A DNA stretch of 64,000 bases from Anomaloglossus baeobatrachus (Eukaryota > Chordata > Amphibia > Anura > Aromobatidae): NCBI RefSeq assembly GCF_048569485.1, contig NC_134357.1, forward strand, positions 333,116,742 through 333,180,741, in the 5' to 3' direction. Positions 10,440-21,430 of this stretch are shown piece by piece; positions within the stretch are counted from its first letter, which is position 1; every line of letters starts with the position of its first letter. The notes under the pieces were generated by a model. The model saw only the letters and a program-made list of their open reading frames with translations. It searched no databases and had not been told where the DNA came from. A program made the translations under genes and the position numbers.

Positions 10440-10720
10440 ATATACCCCCTACACCGCTCCTCTCCACAATATACCCTCTACTGCCCCTCTCCATAATATT
10501 TCCCACACTGCGCTTCTGTATAATAGCACCCCACAGACACTGCCCCTATATATATCTCCCCCACACACTGCCCCCTGTATATCCTCCACCCACTGCCCCT
10601 CTGTTTAATATACCCCCACACACTGCCCCTCTGTATAATATACCCACATACACTGCCCCTCTGTATAATATCCCCCATACCCTGCCCCTCTGTATAATAT
10701 CCCTCCACACAGCTCCTAGC
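10440..10720. repeat. Minisatellite, CACTGCCCCTCTGTATAATA unit
   Basis: About nine imperfect units of roughly 30 bp (core CTGCCCCTCTGTATAATAT followed by a C/A-rich part). Frames seen on both strands here are repeat artefacts. Confidence 0.85.
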
Positions 10721-12860
10721 AATACTGTGCCCCCTTTCACAATTTCACATATTGCTCTATAATATGCCTTTATAGTAATTTTTTGCCCCCTTCCCTTCTG
10801 TCCCCTCCCCTCCAGAGGAAATGTTAAGACATATAATCTTCAGCTCCTATATGGAACGCTTACCATTTCTCGCCACCTCTACATGGCCCCCTATGCAGCA
10901 TGATGACCTCATCATGTTTCTGCATGCTGGACAAGGATGACATGCACTGCTCTGCAAATTAAGCATGTGGTGGTGCACACTAACCCAGCATAAAGTGGCC
11001 GAAACAACAGAAGGCGGTGTCTGACATCACTGATGATATCAGACATGGCCGCCCCCCTCTGCTGTGGGCACTTCATGCTGGAGGAGTGTGTGCCAACACA
11101 TGGCACGTGCAAATTAGCCATGTGGTGGTGCTAGTGGCAGTGAGAGGCAGAGCAGTGCGTGTCATACACTATCTGAAGGCTGCGGCTATCATGCTATGAC
11201 TGTGGCCCAGGGCTTAATAAAGCTAAGTAACTATCCTAGGCCTGGGCCAGGATTCTCTCTTCAACGGGCCTTATACACCAGTAAGGACAGTAATGCCCAG
11301 ATGGTGGCCCTGCACTCACCCATAGACTTGTATGGGTGCCCTTGATCCGATTCGGAGGCACTCGCAGCATGATGCAATTGTTTTCTCATACTGAATCGGC
11401 ATGAGAAAAAAAATTGCAGATCTGCTCTGTGTCCTTGAATAACATTGGTCCGAGTACGATGCGAGATTTTCTCACATTGCAGTCGTCCGATTTATATGCT
11501 CATGTAAATAAGGCCTAATTCTAATCTGGGACTCGGATATGTCCTGCACAGATTTCTATAGGTGCCATATAGCAAATCCACAAAACACTTATCTGCAATA
11601 TGACACTATACTATGTCGTGAAAAGAGGCTGAAGCATATTGGGTTAAAATGTCTAAAAAGTAGATAACAAAAGTGCAGTCCAGATTTCTAGGTGTAAGGT
11701 GATGCAGTCTATGTTATCACTTTCTTTTTCTCATGCAACCCCTTTCAATTCCTGCCGTGGCAAAATAAGTGGTTCTTTAAAGAGACAGCAGTCAGGGTGT
11801 GGGCCTTCCTATTAAGAATCGTGTTGATAGCTGATTGGAAAGATAACTTCCAGAAAAGACTAATTGGAATCCGGATGGGAGTTTTTCTTTCCGCAGCTGA
11901 TAAATACCTACATTTATATTTGATGATTAACAGTCTACTTAAATTTTATTTTCTTTTAAACTGGATTATTGATACAAAAGTAAACTAATTTTCTACAGCC
12001 TATGGATATTCACACACAAAGGTTTTTTGAGGTTTTTTTTAGTGGGTTCATTTAAAAAAATTAATATAAAGGTCATAAAAGACTCTTCCTATTCATTTCT
12101 GTAGTAAAACCACTTTGCTCATATGTTCAGTCTGTTAAGCATTTTTTTCCATTTCTGGAAAAAATGTCCGATTAAAAGGCTTCAAGAAATACTTCAGGAA
12201 GAAGAAAAATTCTGCTTCAGGAAACCAAAAATTCCTGCAAAAACTCCCCCAAAGCTACATGCACATGGCATCTTTTTAGACGCTGGCTAAGGTTCTGAGT
12301 TTTTCCAGGTGAAGCCTTTTAAATAAAATGGTGGTGGTTGATTTCCGGAAGTGGCTTCACCGGTGGAATTGTCGTTGTTTTTGTGGCAGCTCCATTGCCA
12401 GTATCTTTTACTCTATAATGGGAAGCATAGAGAGCGGGTAGCTTCCCGAAGAACAAGCATGTCACTTTTTTTTAACTGCTTCATGGTTTCCAAACCTTGA
12501 AGCGGTTAAAAAAAGGGACATAAGAGGGAACATATGCACAGCAATGGCATTTTGCGTATTATGTTATTTTTATGGGGAACTTTTGCGGCACTTTTTCAGG
12601 AGGATTCTCTCAGAATCTACCTGAAAAAGACATCATGTGTACATACCATAGTAGGGGTATATGCAACTGTCCATAAATTGTAGAACAGTCAATAAAAATA
12701 GGCATTTTTTGACCTGTATATATAAAAAAAAGTAAGGAATCTGTGATTATTTGGTAGTTGAAGAAACTTATACAGATTATTTTGACTGTAATCATAATTT
12801 TACAATTTACAGTGAAAGAAGCTGATGTCTTCATATCAGAATTATGAGCTGTAGACATGG
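10721..12860. other. Non-genic stretch with old dispersed repeats
   Basis: No gene seen. A degenerate duplicated segment (GCAAATTAAGCATGTGGTGGTGC and its near copy) lies at about 10950-11140, and a decayed repeat with GGTCCGAGTACGATGCGAGA words near 11450 resembles those at 20.2-21.4 kb. The remainder is AT-rich and unclassified. Confidence 0.45.
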
Positions 12861-12867
12861 ATCACTT

Positions 12868-13045
12868 CTGCAACTCAGTCCTGGGTTCGAATCCCACAAG
12901 ACGTTTGTTTGTTCTCTGTGGGCTTCCTTCGGGTTCTCCGGTTTTCTAACACACTCCAAAGACATAGCAATAGGAAATTTAGATTGTGAGCCCCAATGTG
13001 GACAGTGATGAACATGTCTTTAAAGTGCTGTGAAATGAATACAAG
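12868..13045 (+). repeat. SINE-like fragment with tRNA B-box and L2-like tail
   Basis: The sequence GGGTTCGAATCCCACAAG fits a pol III B box. It is followed by the L2-type 3' module (GGGTTCTCCGGTTTTCTAAC ... ACACTCCAAAGACAT ... ATTGTGAGCCCCAATGTGG ... AAAGTGCTGTGAAAT). This is a common vertebrate arrangement of a tRNA head on a LINE-2 tail. It is not a tRNA gene because no cloverleaf surrounds the B box. Confidence 0.7.
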
Positions 13046-13049
13046 TAAA

Positions 13050-13285
13050 ATATATCTTTGTACCGTGTTAGCCAGTTGGGATAAAAAAATTGTTTAAACG
13101 AACCGAGAGTCCTCAGTAGTTGATACCTTTTAATGGCTAACTGAAAAGATGGTAATAATTGCAAGCTTTCGAGACTACTCAGGTCTCTTCATCAGGCATG
13201 GTACCATGCCTGTTGAAGAGACCTGAGTAGTCTCGAAAGCTTGCAATTATTACCATCTTTTCAGTTAGCCATTAAAAGGTGAAAT
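13050..13285. repeat. Penelope-like inverted repeat with hammerhead-like cores
   Basis: Two 78-bp arms (13125-13202 and 13203-13280) form a nearly perfect palindrome centred on GGTACC. Each arm carries CTGATGAAGAGACC...GGTCTC-GAAA-type sequence in opposite orientation: - strand CTGATGA (13195-13189) with a GAGAC/GTCTC helix and GAAA, and + strand CTGTTGA (13210-13216) with GAAA at 13235-13238. That layout is the CUGAUGA-stem II-GAAA core of hammerhead ribozymes, known from Penelope-like retroelements. The words AGTTAGCCATTAAAAGGT and ACTGAGGACTCTCGG in the flank recur in such elements. The family call is from memory. Confidence 0.6.
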
Positions 13286-14944
13286 GAATAGGGATATATA
13301 AGTAAGTAAACTTAATAATCATGATCATTTATTATAGTTTTCCAATGTCTCCGTAAAAATAAAATGTCTGTTCGTGATAAAATAAAAAGTCAAATATACA
13401 TTGTGTTTTTTTGCGAGGTTGTGGAGCAGAAACTGAGCAAAAACGCTACAAACTCTACAAATCTGTCTCAAAAACTTCTCAGCTTCTTCTCTGAAAACTA
13501 AAAAGACTCCTTGTGTTCTACTTGAGATGAGAATGAGAATGAGAACTTCTTGAAGTGGTTTTCACTAAAAATCTTGTCATTTTTACCCACCTCGGAAAAA
13601 TTCTGTGTAATCTAAATTTCTTAATAAAGGCCCGTGTGGCCCTTAATGATTTCTGGAGCAAAGTGGCTGCTGTTTTGTAGAAGACTCAGTGTCGTGTTCT
13701 GCTGACATCGACTTCATTAATGATTTTGATGAGGATGGCTGACTGGGCATTAGAGTCCCATTGATTTTAATAGAAACAGTGTAAGCTCTGAGCAGAGATA
13801 TGGAAATCCGAGAGTGAAGCCAACTGAGGCCAAAGGGGCATGGTGCTTCGTTCAAATGATCAGTGGGGGGCTCAACTCACAAGCCCACCAGTAACATCTT
13901 CTGACATGATTAAGTTACATGCCAGAATATGTTTAGAGGGTCCATAGCTCTTATACCAGGCTCACATGCTGCAGAATTTGGCCCTGGATTTCACACTAGA
14001 GATGTCACAATGCATCCTATTTGCATAATAAAACAAGTAAAAACAATATAGAGTAAATTAATATGCAAAAACATGCAAATTTACTATACAAAAACATGCC
14101 GATGTCTAGCAAAATTATTCTGAAACCTCAATAATGTGAACATATTTTGAATGGACAAGTTGTATCGGCATCTTTTCTAGTAATTGTTACTACCAGAGTG
14201 TATTTGTACATGAATATTGTATTTGTACATGACTATATTGTATTTCATCGACCAGCTGCACAAGAATAAAGATATAAGAATTAGATTGTCTCATCAAACG
14301 GCATATACAGGCTAAGTCTTCCATGTGTTCTCAGCTTTATTGCATGAAATAATATTGCATGGAAATGTAGAAATGTATGGAAGCTTCCTAGACGCTCGAG
14401 GATCAGCTGATTAATAAGCTGCTTTATTCTAGTAAAGGGGCTGTATTCATGAGTCAGTCACTTTTATTGTACAGTATTGGAAAAGTCGACACACTGAGTC
14501 TCTGTGGTTCAGTCTATTGTGAATAAGGCTAAGCTGCGATACCAGACACACATATGGACAAACGTGGCGAGATTTGGGGTAAAAAAAACAAACCTTGAGT
14601 TTTTTCCACAATATAAAATAAAACTTTCCTGTCCAGACCAAACATTTGCTCTCATTTAGTGGTCTTTCTTCACTGAATTCTATTTGAGATCCATAAAAAA
14701 AGATTGACCCTATTAACTTGGTGTAGTGTATATCCTATGTATTTGCAATGGCAGATTATGAGGTGACCAGCGCAAAAGGATGCAAGGGGTGTGGGTTGGA
14801 GCCAAGACACATACAGCTGATAGAGAGACTGCATGGAAGAGATTGTGCATGGCTTCTGGTTGAAGCAATGGGCAAAGAGCATATGTGGCAGCTGAAGAGA
14901 TGGCTCCTTTGCAAGAAGGGACTCAGTAGCAAGGGGGAGGGCTA
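13286..14944. other. Non-genic AT-rich stretch
   Basis: No gene, transposon end or tandem array recognised. Short frames lack recognisable motifs. Confidence 0.45.
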
Positions 14945-15325
14945 TGCTGGTATATCCTGGTATATATGTTCCCCATCCAGATATATGGACGCCTTCCAGA
15001 TATATATGTCTCCTATCCTGGGCCCCTTCCAGGTATATATGTCCCCCATTGTGGAATATAATGTATGTCCCCCATGCTGTCATATATATCTTCCATCGTG
15101 GGCCCATATTGGTATATATGTCCCCCATCTGGGCCACTTCCAGTTATATATGTCCAAAATCATAGGCACCTTTTAAATATATATGTCCCCTATTCTGGGC
15201 CACTTCCAGGTATAAATGTCCCCCATCCTGGTATACATGTTCCCCATCCTGGGCCATCCTGGTATATATGTTCCCCGTCCTGGTAAATGTCTCCCCTATC
15301 CTGGTATAAATGTCCAAAAAAACTA
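14945..15325. repeat. Minisatellite, TATATATGTCCCCCATCCTGG unit
   Basis: About ten imperfect copies of a 30-36 bp unit with the core ATATATGTCCCCCATCCTGG and a variable GCCACTTCCAGG part. Tyr/Pro-rich frames on both strands are repeat artefacts. Confidence 0.88.
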
Positions 15326-16228
15326 TCTATCCTGGGTTCCTTCTTCTCACCTTCCTCCACTCCCCTACTGCGTGGCATCCTCCTCTGAGGCCAGCGTGGA
15401 GGCCTGCAGCTAACATCAGCGTGCCTGCAGTGGTGACGTATGATGTCACTGCTATGTGTTGCCAATGTTGCATGGCAACGTCGACAACAGCTGCCTGCCT
15501 CTGATTGGCCGACGCCATGTAATACGGTGCAGGGAGCCTACGAGTCTCTGTGTTGCAATATACTTCAGATGAATGTGCATCCTTGGACGCACATCCAGCT
15601 ACAGTATGCACTGGGGTCTGTGGCACCTCCTGCAGCATAGGCCCAGTCCCAAACTCTTTGTGACTGTGATCGTTACGTCCCTGCATAGTACACAGACTGT
15701 AACCCTTCAATTTTGAGCCATCCAGAGTAAAATTTAAGTTCGTCTGAACCCGATCCATGTTCATGTCACTTGTGTTACTGCACCATCCGTTTGCAGGATA
15801 AAGTGGTAGGACATTAGGCCTCTTACAAGATACCAAGAACTTCCTAGAACAGAGCAAATGTGTATATATTCTATATAAATGAAACTTTATCACAACTTGT
15901 GTGTTTTCTAATAGAATAACACTGGCAACATTGTTTATTGCCTGCATGTATAACGATACAAATATTGTGAACTTATGAAATATCACAAATATATACAGCT
16001 AAACATGGGCCGCTGAAAAAGCTTCAGAAGGAAAAGATGTCCTGATGGGACAAGCCCTCACGTTATTCTCTTTTGTCTTGTTTTTAATCATTTACTTTAT
16101 TGTTTCTTAGTTGTATTTTTTTAGTGGTAAGTTGGGAATCTCCTAATAAGATTGACACCCAGCTCCCCTTCCAAGACTCCTGAAGCCTCCCAGTTATATA
16201 GGGTATATGCTCAACTCCCAAATTACTG
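15326..16228. other. Spacer without recognised gene
   Basis: An old repeat may occupy 15400-15680 (inverted words GATGTCACTGC / GTGACGTATGATG and TGCATCCTTGGACGCACATCC), but I could not assign it. The remainder is AT-rich with no motif-bearing frame. Confidence 0.4.
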
Positions 16229-16245
16229 CATCTTTGGAAAATGGC

Positions 16246-16786
16246 TTTCATTTCCGTTTTCAAGAAGTTCTACAATTCCCATAAGAATCTGAACCATTCT
16301 GCAATCCAAAAAAGGATTTCTTTCCTGAGAGTAATATTTAGTGATAACGTCAAAAAGCATCCTTTTGTACGAGTCCAGATTGTCACCATTTCCATTAATC
16401 TGAGATAACTCCTGGCTCAGCATCACAATCTGTTCATCAGGAAAATGCTCCAAACACTCAACGGCCGCAGCTAGCCAACGGTCCAGCTTGGGCAAGTTTA
16501 GAGTCTGTAGGATTTCTCTGTCCAGAAATGTGTTGGATACAATGAAATGAGCAAAGTGCTTCTTGTGTTCTGCCTTAACTGGGGAGTCCAAGATGCCTTC
16601 CAAGACAGGAATGTCAACTAGCTGAAGAAGCCGAACCATCAACTGCTGTTTCCACACATTTTCAACATCTTTAGAAGAGGACATACTGTGCAGTTTACTG
16701 GGGTCTTGGTGGAAATGTGCATTAGGGAGGTCACAGATACCGTGGAGGAGTTGGTCTAACTTCTCATTTGCAGAGTCGAGAGCGGA
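16246..16786 (-). pseudogene. Antisense DEPDC7-like cDNA piece
   Basis: The - strand encodes SALDSANEKLDQLLHG through VELLENGNES, parallel to residues about 166-355 of the sense copy at 17086-18201, with only a few amino-acid differences (for example DSPVKAEHKK against DSQVKAEHKK). It has no DEP domain and no own start: the nearest Met lies in the junction sequence. The frame stops just inside the target duplication (16223). It is an inverted partial copy and is not expected to make a useful protein. Confidence 0.85.
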
Positions 16787-17034
16787 ACACAAGAAGCACT
16801 TTGCTCATTTCATTGTGAACACAAGAAGCACTTTGCTCATTTCATTGTGAACACAAGAAGCACTTTGCTCATTTCATTGTATCCAACACATTTCTGGACA
16901 GAGAAATCCTACAGACTCTAAACTTGCCCAAGCTGGACCGTTGGCTAGCTGCGGCCGTTGAGTGTTTGGAGCATTTTCCTGATGAACAGATTGTGATGCT
17001 GAGCCAGGAGTTATCTCAGATTAATGGAAATGGT
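16787..17034 (+). pseudogene. Sense DEPDC7-like fragment with triplicated 32-bp unit
   Basis: The unit GAACACAAGAAGCACTTTGC... (32 bp, coding for the EHKKHFAHFIV part) is present three times head to tail at 16787-16880. The third copy continues as normal coding sequence to INGNG (17034), where the text jumps to the 5' leader of the next copy. The two extra units carry an in-frame TGA at the junctions, so this piece is non-coding. Confidence 0.8.
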
Positions 17035-17085
17035 CGTGTCAGCGTCACGTGATGAGAGCAGGCGGCAGGTGACCTCAGCAGGTGG

Positions 17086-18201
17086 ATGGCGGCAGATTTG
17101 ACTCCCAGATTCCGTAGGATCCGCAGTATGGGAGAGCTGAGAGCTCGCAGGAGAGGCTACACAGGACCCTTCCAGGCGACACATCTGTGGAACAGCATTA
17201 TCCAGTCACTGAAAGCTCAAGTAGATATAAAGAGCAGACGGCAGCACCTCCGGACGTACCCCAACTGTTTTATCGGCTCGGATGCTGTGGATGTTGTTCT
17301 ATGCCACTTGATGCAGAATATGTATTTAAGTAGCTACGATATTTCACGCACTAAAGGGGTGCAGCTGTGCCAGGCCCTCATGGACCACAAAGTCTTTGAA
17401 CCTGTTGGTGCCAAACTTTTTAACAGTGAAGTGGAGAATGTGTTTGAGGACAGTAACAGTCATTTCTATAGGTTTTTAGACTCCAGGTGGGCTGCCGAAT
17501 GCTCTCCAAGTGACAAGAGCTTTGGTAAAGAGAGGAGGCGCTCAAGGACTGGACATGTTGTAACAATCTGTAATCCATCCGCTCTCGACTCTGCAAATGA
17601 GAAGTTAGACCAACTCCTCCACGGTATCTGTGACCTCCCTAATGCACATTTCCACCAAGACCCCAGTAAACTGCACAGTACGTCCTCTTCTAAACATGTT
17701 GAAAATGTGTGGAAACAGCAGTTGATGGTTCGGCTTCTTCAGCTAGTTGACATTCCTGTCTTGGAAGGCATCTTGGACTCCCAAGTTAAGGCAGAACACA
17801 AGAAGCACTTTGCTCATTTCATTGTATCCAACACATTTCTGGACAGAGAAATCCTACAGACTCTAAACTTGCCCAAGCTGGACCGTTGGCTAGCTGCGGC
17901 CGTTGAGTGTTTGGAGCATTTTCCTGATGAACAGATTGTGATGCTGAGCCAGGAGTTATCTCAGATTAATGGAAATGGTGACAATCTGGACTCGTACAAG
18001 AGGATGCTTTTTGACGTTATCACTAAATATTACTCTCAGGAAAGAAATCCTTTTTTGGATTGCAGAATGGTTCAGATTCTTATGGGAATTGTAGAACTTC
18101 TTGAAAACGGAAATGAAAGCCAAGCTTTGGAAGCCGTCCAGCTTTTCCTAAGATTCCATCTTTGGAAAATGGCAAGCAATCAGACCAATAACATTCAATA
18201 G
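17086..18201 (+). CDS. DEPDC7-like retrocopy ORF, 371 codons, C-terminally truncated
   Basis: The predicted protein starts MAADLTPRFRRIRSMGELRA. A DEP domain spans residues about 33-130 (LWNSIIQSLKAQVDI, CFIGSDAVDVVLCHL, CQALMDHKVFEPV, FYRFLDS); DEP domains bind membranes or partner proteins. The middle region (LLQLVDIPVLEGIL, DRWLAAAVECLEHFPDE, RMLFDVITKYYS, GIVELLENGNE) follows vertebrate DEPDC7 as I remember it. Human DEPDC7 has about 511 residues and a multi-exon gene, whereas this frame is continuous. Homology ends at LFLRF (18156). The last 14 residues (HLWKMASNQTNNIQ) are encoded by the target duplication and flanking DNA. The leader (17035-17085) has a CACGTG E-box. The frame is intact over all inherited codons, so it is either recent or kept; expression is unknown. 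Confidence 0.75.
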   Translation: MAADLTPRFRRIRSMGELRARRRGYTGPFQATHLWNSIIQSLKAQVDIKSRRQHLRTYPNCFIGSDAVDVVLCHLMQNMYLSSYDISRTKGVQLCQALMDHKVFEPVGAKLFNSEVENVFEDSNSHFYRFLDSRWAAECSPSDKSFGKERRRSRTGHVVTICNPSALDSANEKLDQLLHGICDLPNAHFHQDPSKLHSTSSSKHVENVWKQQLMVRLLQLVDIPVLEGILDSQVKAEHKKHFAHFIVSNTFLDREILQTLNLPKLDRWLAAAVECLEHFPDEQIVMLSQELSQINGNGDNLDSYKRMLFDVITKYYSQERNPFLDCRMVQILMGIVELLENGNESQALEAVQLFLRFHLWKMASNQTNNIQ

Positions 18202-20185
18202 GGCTGTCCTGATAACTTCTTTTTTTTCACGGACTGAATGTATATGTGAAAAAAAAATTCAAACTATGAATTAGTTTCTTCAGTTTTTTGTTTGTTTTTA
18301 CGCACGAGACTCGCCTATTCAAGTCTTTGGGTGCACAAAAAAACCCCAAATGGATCCTATATGGATCAAATGGATCCTATATGGATCAACCATATAGCAC
18401 CTGGTTTTTACAGATTCATTGCAATTTTTTAAAGCCCCAAAAAAGCCCTTTTTCTTTCTCAGTGCTGGAGTGGTGCTTTAAGTTTACATCCCCTGTCCTT
18501 GGATCTATACTTACCCTTAGGCATTTTCATTTTTTTTCGGTGTTGCTCCAGTACCGCCTCGCCATCTTGTGTCCGTAACTTCTGATTGGCTGGAATTCAA
18601 AAGTTATGTAAATAAGCTCTCAATACAATTCTATAACAGCAAGAACGAGGCTCTCATAGAGTTGTATTGAAGAGCGACCTCTGGTTCGCTCCATGACACA
18701 CTGGAGCAGCCGGCAGGTCACAAACTGCAGAAGACAGATTGAAGCAATGCTGAAAACAGATGAGTATAAGAAAGGGAGCAGAGACGTAGATTTAAGGCGC
18801 CACTCCAGTGGTAACATTAAAAAAACAAACCAAAACAGAGTGGTGCTTTAAGAAAGGAAACTGTATTCGGTCTAGTAAATTTTAATAAAAAAAGGATGCA
18901 TAATACTGATGACAATATTGATGAAAAATCGGCCATTTTTTCTTAGATGAAAATCGGGTGATGTTTTATTATACCCTTGTGTGACTTTAGCCTAAATCGG
19001 ACATAACTTGTAAATAACTGAATTGCATTTTTAACCATTTCACAGAAGAGGACGATTCAGGGTCTGGTGAATTTTGCGGTGGAAATTCTCTATATGAGGA
19101 GGGGGATATTAGCAGTAATGGGGAGACATTAGCTCTGACATAATAACATACAGATTGTGACAATACACACGCAAAATAACAAAACCAAATTCTTTATGCT
19201 GACTAAATTGCTATATTGACATTGCAAATTCAAGGTCAATAGACAGAAACAATGAGCTGACACCAAGAGGAAAGAATATTGGTTATGAAATTGAACATAT
19301 GGAGCCACATTTATTACAAGACCTTCACCCGGGACCTAGGCTTCTCCGTTCTACCATATTTTCTGTGCCACCCCTCGTGCAGCTCTCCCTCCGCCCCTAG
19401 AACTTCTGGGTCCTTGGTGCGCAAAGCAAGACGCAGGGAGAAATTCTCGGAGTGTTTTCTATAAGGTGCTTTAATCTCAGGAAATAGCAGGCAGTCTGGG
19501 GTTGCTGCTGGGGAAGCAGGGCCCCCTGGAGCCTCACCCCCCTGTGGAATATTTAGAAGGCCACTGAAAATGATGCTGCGGCATTACAGCATTGTTTATT
19601 AGGTGTGCGAGCTGCGCTTTCTTTACTTGTTGCATTTCATACTCTTTCTACTGGGTTAATAAGCACATAATTACATGTCATGTCTAAATCCCCTCATGAC
19701 ATGAATCTAGATATGATTACAGCTCTCCAGGTATTATCATCCAGCTGACTGGCAATCTGCCTTGTGAGAAGTAATATAGTATTATGGGATGTATTACTCC
19801 ATACAGAGAAGGGTCTAGGAAAGCTCTTTACATCTGCGTAGACTTGCTATTGGTGGACTAGCTGCGCATTTCAGAGCGTTTTCTTAGAGCCATCGGTGGA
19901 GTCTCGAGATCCATACCCCATCTATAAGGAGGATAACATATAAAAAGAATAATAAAACAATACTTATATTTTAAAGGCTTAATAAAAGCTTTCATAAGAC
20001 TGGTCATGCCTTCTAAAAATCATTGTTAACAGGCAATTTCCCTATGTAATCAGGGCTTGTGCTGCCCAGAATATGAAAACTGTATCTGGATTAAACAATG
20101 GTAATAATGATCATTCACTCAATCCAGTTTGCATTAACCCTTGTCAAGGGACCGCTAAATGACCCCCTATCCTGTTATATTATTA
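18202..20185. other. Non-genic stretch with decayed MITE-like repeats
   Basis: Near 18340-18390 ATGGATCCTATATGGATCAA is tandemly repeated. A pair of GTGGTGCTTTAAG words (about 18470 and 18840) may be the ends of an old palindromic element of about 370 bp. Nothing else is recognisable and no gene is supported. Confidence 0.4.
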
Positions 20186-20754
20186 ATTGACATTAATTCT
20201 CTGTGGAAATCTGTCTGCATTAGGGCAGAGTTTGGTCCGAGTGTCAGCATCGTGTCCTCCGATTTTCTTAGATGACAGAATTGGGGCACACCGTCAGGCG
20301 AAGGTGGAGAACAAAATGTCTCCATTCTGTGGGTCCATGGAAATCGGACTGCACCCAGATGTCATCCGAGTTCTGTCTAATGGTTTCCACAGACTCATTG
20401 ACTTGTGTGGCCAAGTATGATAGGCCACACAAGTCAATGTCCAAGTAGGAAAGGAATATTTGATCAAACTCGGACATGCAACGATTTTTTTCTTGGATCA
20501 TCTTAGTCTGAAGAAAATATCTAAAATGTGATCGGCCCAATGGACTAATATTGGTCAGAGAGCGACCCACTGTTTTGTTGGATCGCACTTGTACTGAAAA
20601 TATGGCCTTCTGCCCTTAGGGTATGTTCATAAGTGACATTTTGCAATCCTTTTTGGTGTGTAAAATACTTAGTATTTTACAGTACCCGCATAATCAATAT
20701 TTCTGAAATTTCATGCACATGCTTTTTATATTATATATATATATATATATATAT

Positions 20755-20798
<44 letters not shown>

Positions 20799-21430
20799 AG
20801 CCCTCAAAAACACAGTGTGAGCATACCTTTAGTGTTAGAGATAACGTTGGCCATACACATGGAGAGGTTTTTCATGCATTTTTCAGTAATTGGAGTAATG
20901 ATTTTCATGTATAGGGTGACTATCCTATTATTGTGGATTTCAGTATCTTAGTGTATATACGCTTACAGGAATACTGCTCTTCTCCAAGCAGTCAGCTGCA
21001 TCTTTAACTACCATGAAACACAAGGAGGTGGCTGCCTGAGATCAAGCTTAGTGCACAGGCTCGTGCACATGGCCTTATTTTCTGTCTGAGTGCGATCCAA
21101 CAATCCATCAGTTTGCTCTCGTGATAGTCTACATTCTTTCCTCGGACAGAGACTGAAAAAATTGCTGTATGTCCAAGAATGATCTGATATTTGGATCGCA
21201 CTGCGCCACAGAAGTCCATAAGTCTGTGGAAATGATCGGACTGCACTCAGATGACATCCAAGTGCAGTCCAATTTCCGGGGACTCACAGAATAGAGAAGA
21301 TGGAGAAATTTTGTTCTCCATATTCTCACAGTGTGCTCCTATTCTCTCATTCAATAGAATTGGATCATACTATGCTGATATACCGGTCAAACTCTGATCA
21401 AAGAGTCATTTGTATAACCGGCCCTATTCT
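20186..21430. repeat. Two diverged interspersed-repeat copies around a (TA)n microsatellite
   Basis: Blocks at about 20215-20620 and 21040-21430 share words such as GGACTGCACCCAGATGTCAT / GGACTGCACTCAGATGACAT, GGTCCGAGTG and AGACTCATTGACTTGTGTGG, each with local inverted segments. They are old copies of one non-coding family. The alternating TA tract between them is listed separately. Confidence 0.5.
20722..20797. repeat. (TA)n microsatellite
   Basis: Nearly pure alternating TA for about 75 bp, interrupted once by CAATA. Confidence 0.95.

Larger units (their letters stand above)
16229..18173. mobile_element. Composite retrocopy of a DEPDC7-like mRNA with 17-bp direct repeats
   Basis: The 17-mer CATCTTTGGAAAATGGC occurs at 16229-16245 and 18157-18173 and brackets everything DEPDC7-like, as expected of a LINE-made target-site duplication. 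Between them lie an antisense piece (16246-16786), a sense fragment with a 32-bp unit repeated three times (16787-17034), and a second sense piece starting in a 5' leader (17035-18156). All pieces are intronless copies of overlapping parts of one mRNA. There is no poly(A) tail, so priming was internal or the 3' end was lost. The arrangement suggests template switching during reverse transcription, or an assembly artefact. Confidence 0.75.

Noticed and set aside
10385-10762. 125-codon Pro-rich frame
   Set aside because: It is translation of the CTGCCCCTCTGTATAATA minisatellite.
12868-12900. A tRNA gene suggested by GGGTTCGAATCCCAC
   Set aside because: Only the B-box is present; no acceptor or anticodon stems surround it and an L2-like tail follows, so it is a SINE piece.
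14748-15286. Overlapping Tyr/Pro/Ile-rich frames on both strands
   Set aside because: Most of the length is the TATATATGTCCCCC minisatellite; no domain is visible outside it.
15327-15986. 219-codon - strand frame
   Set aside because: No recognisable motif, and its C-terminal part runs into minisatellite flank; composition looks random.
20187-20588. Possible short genes on both strands
   Set aside because: The segment is an interspersed repeat with a diverged relative at 21.0-21.4 kb.
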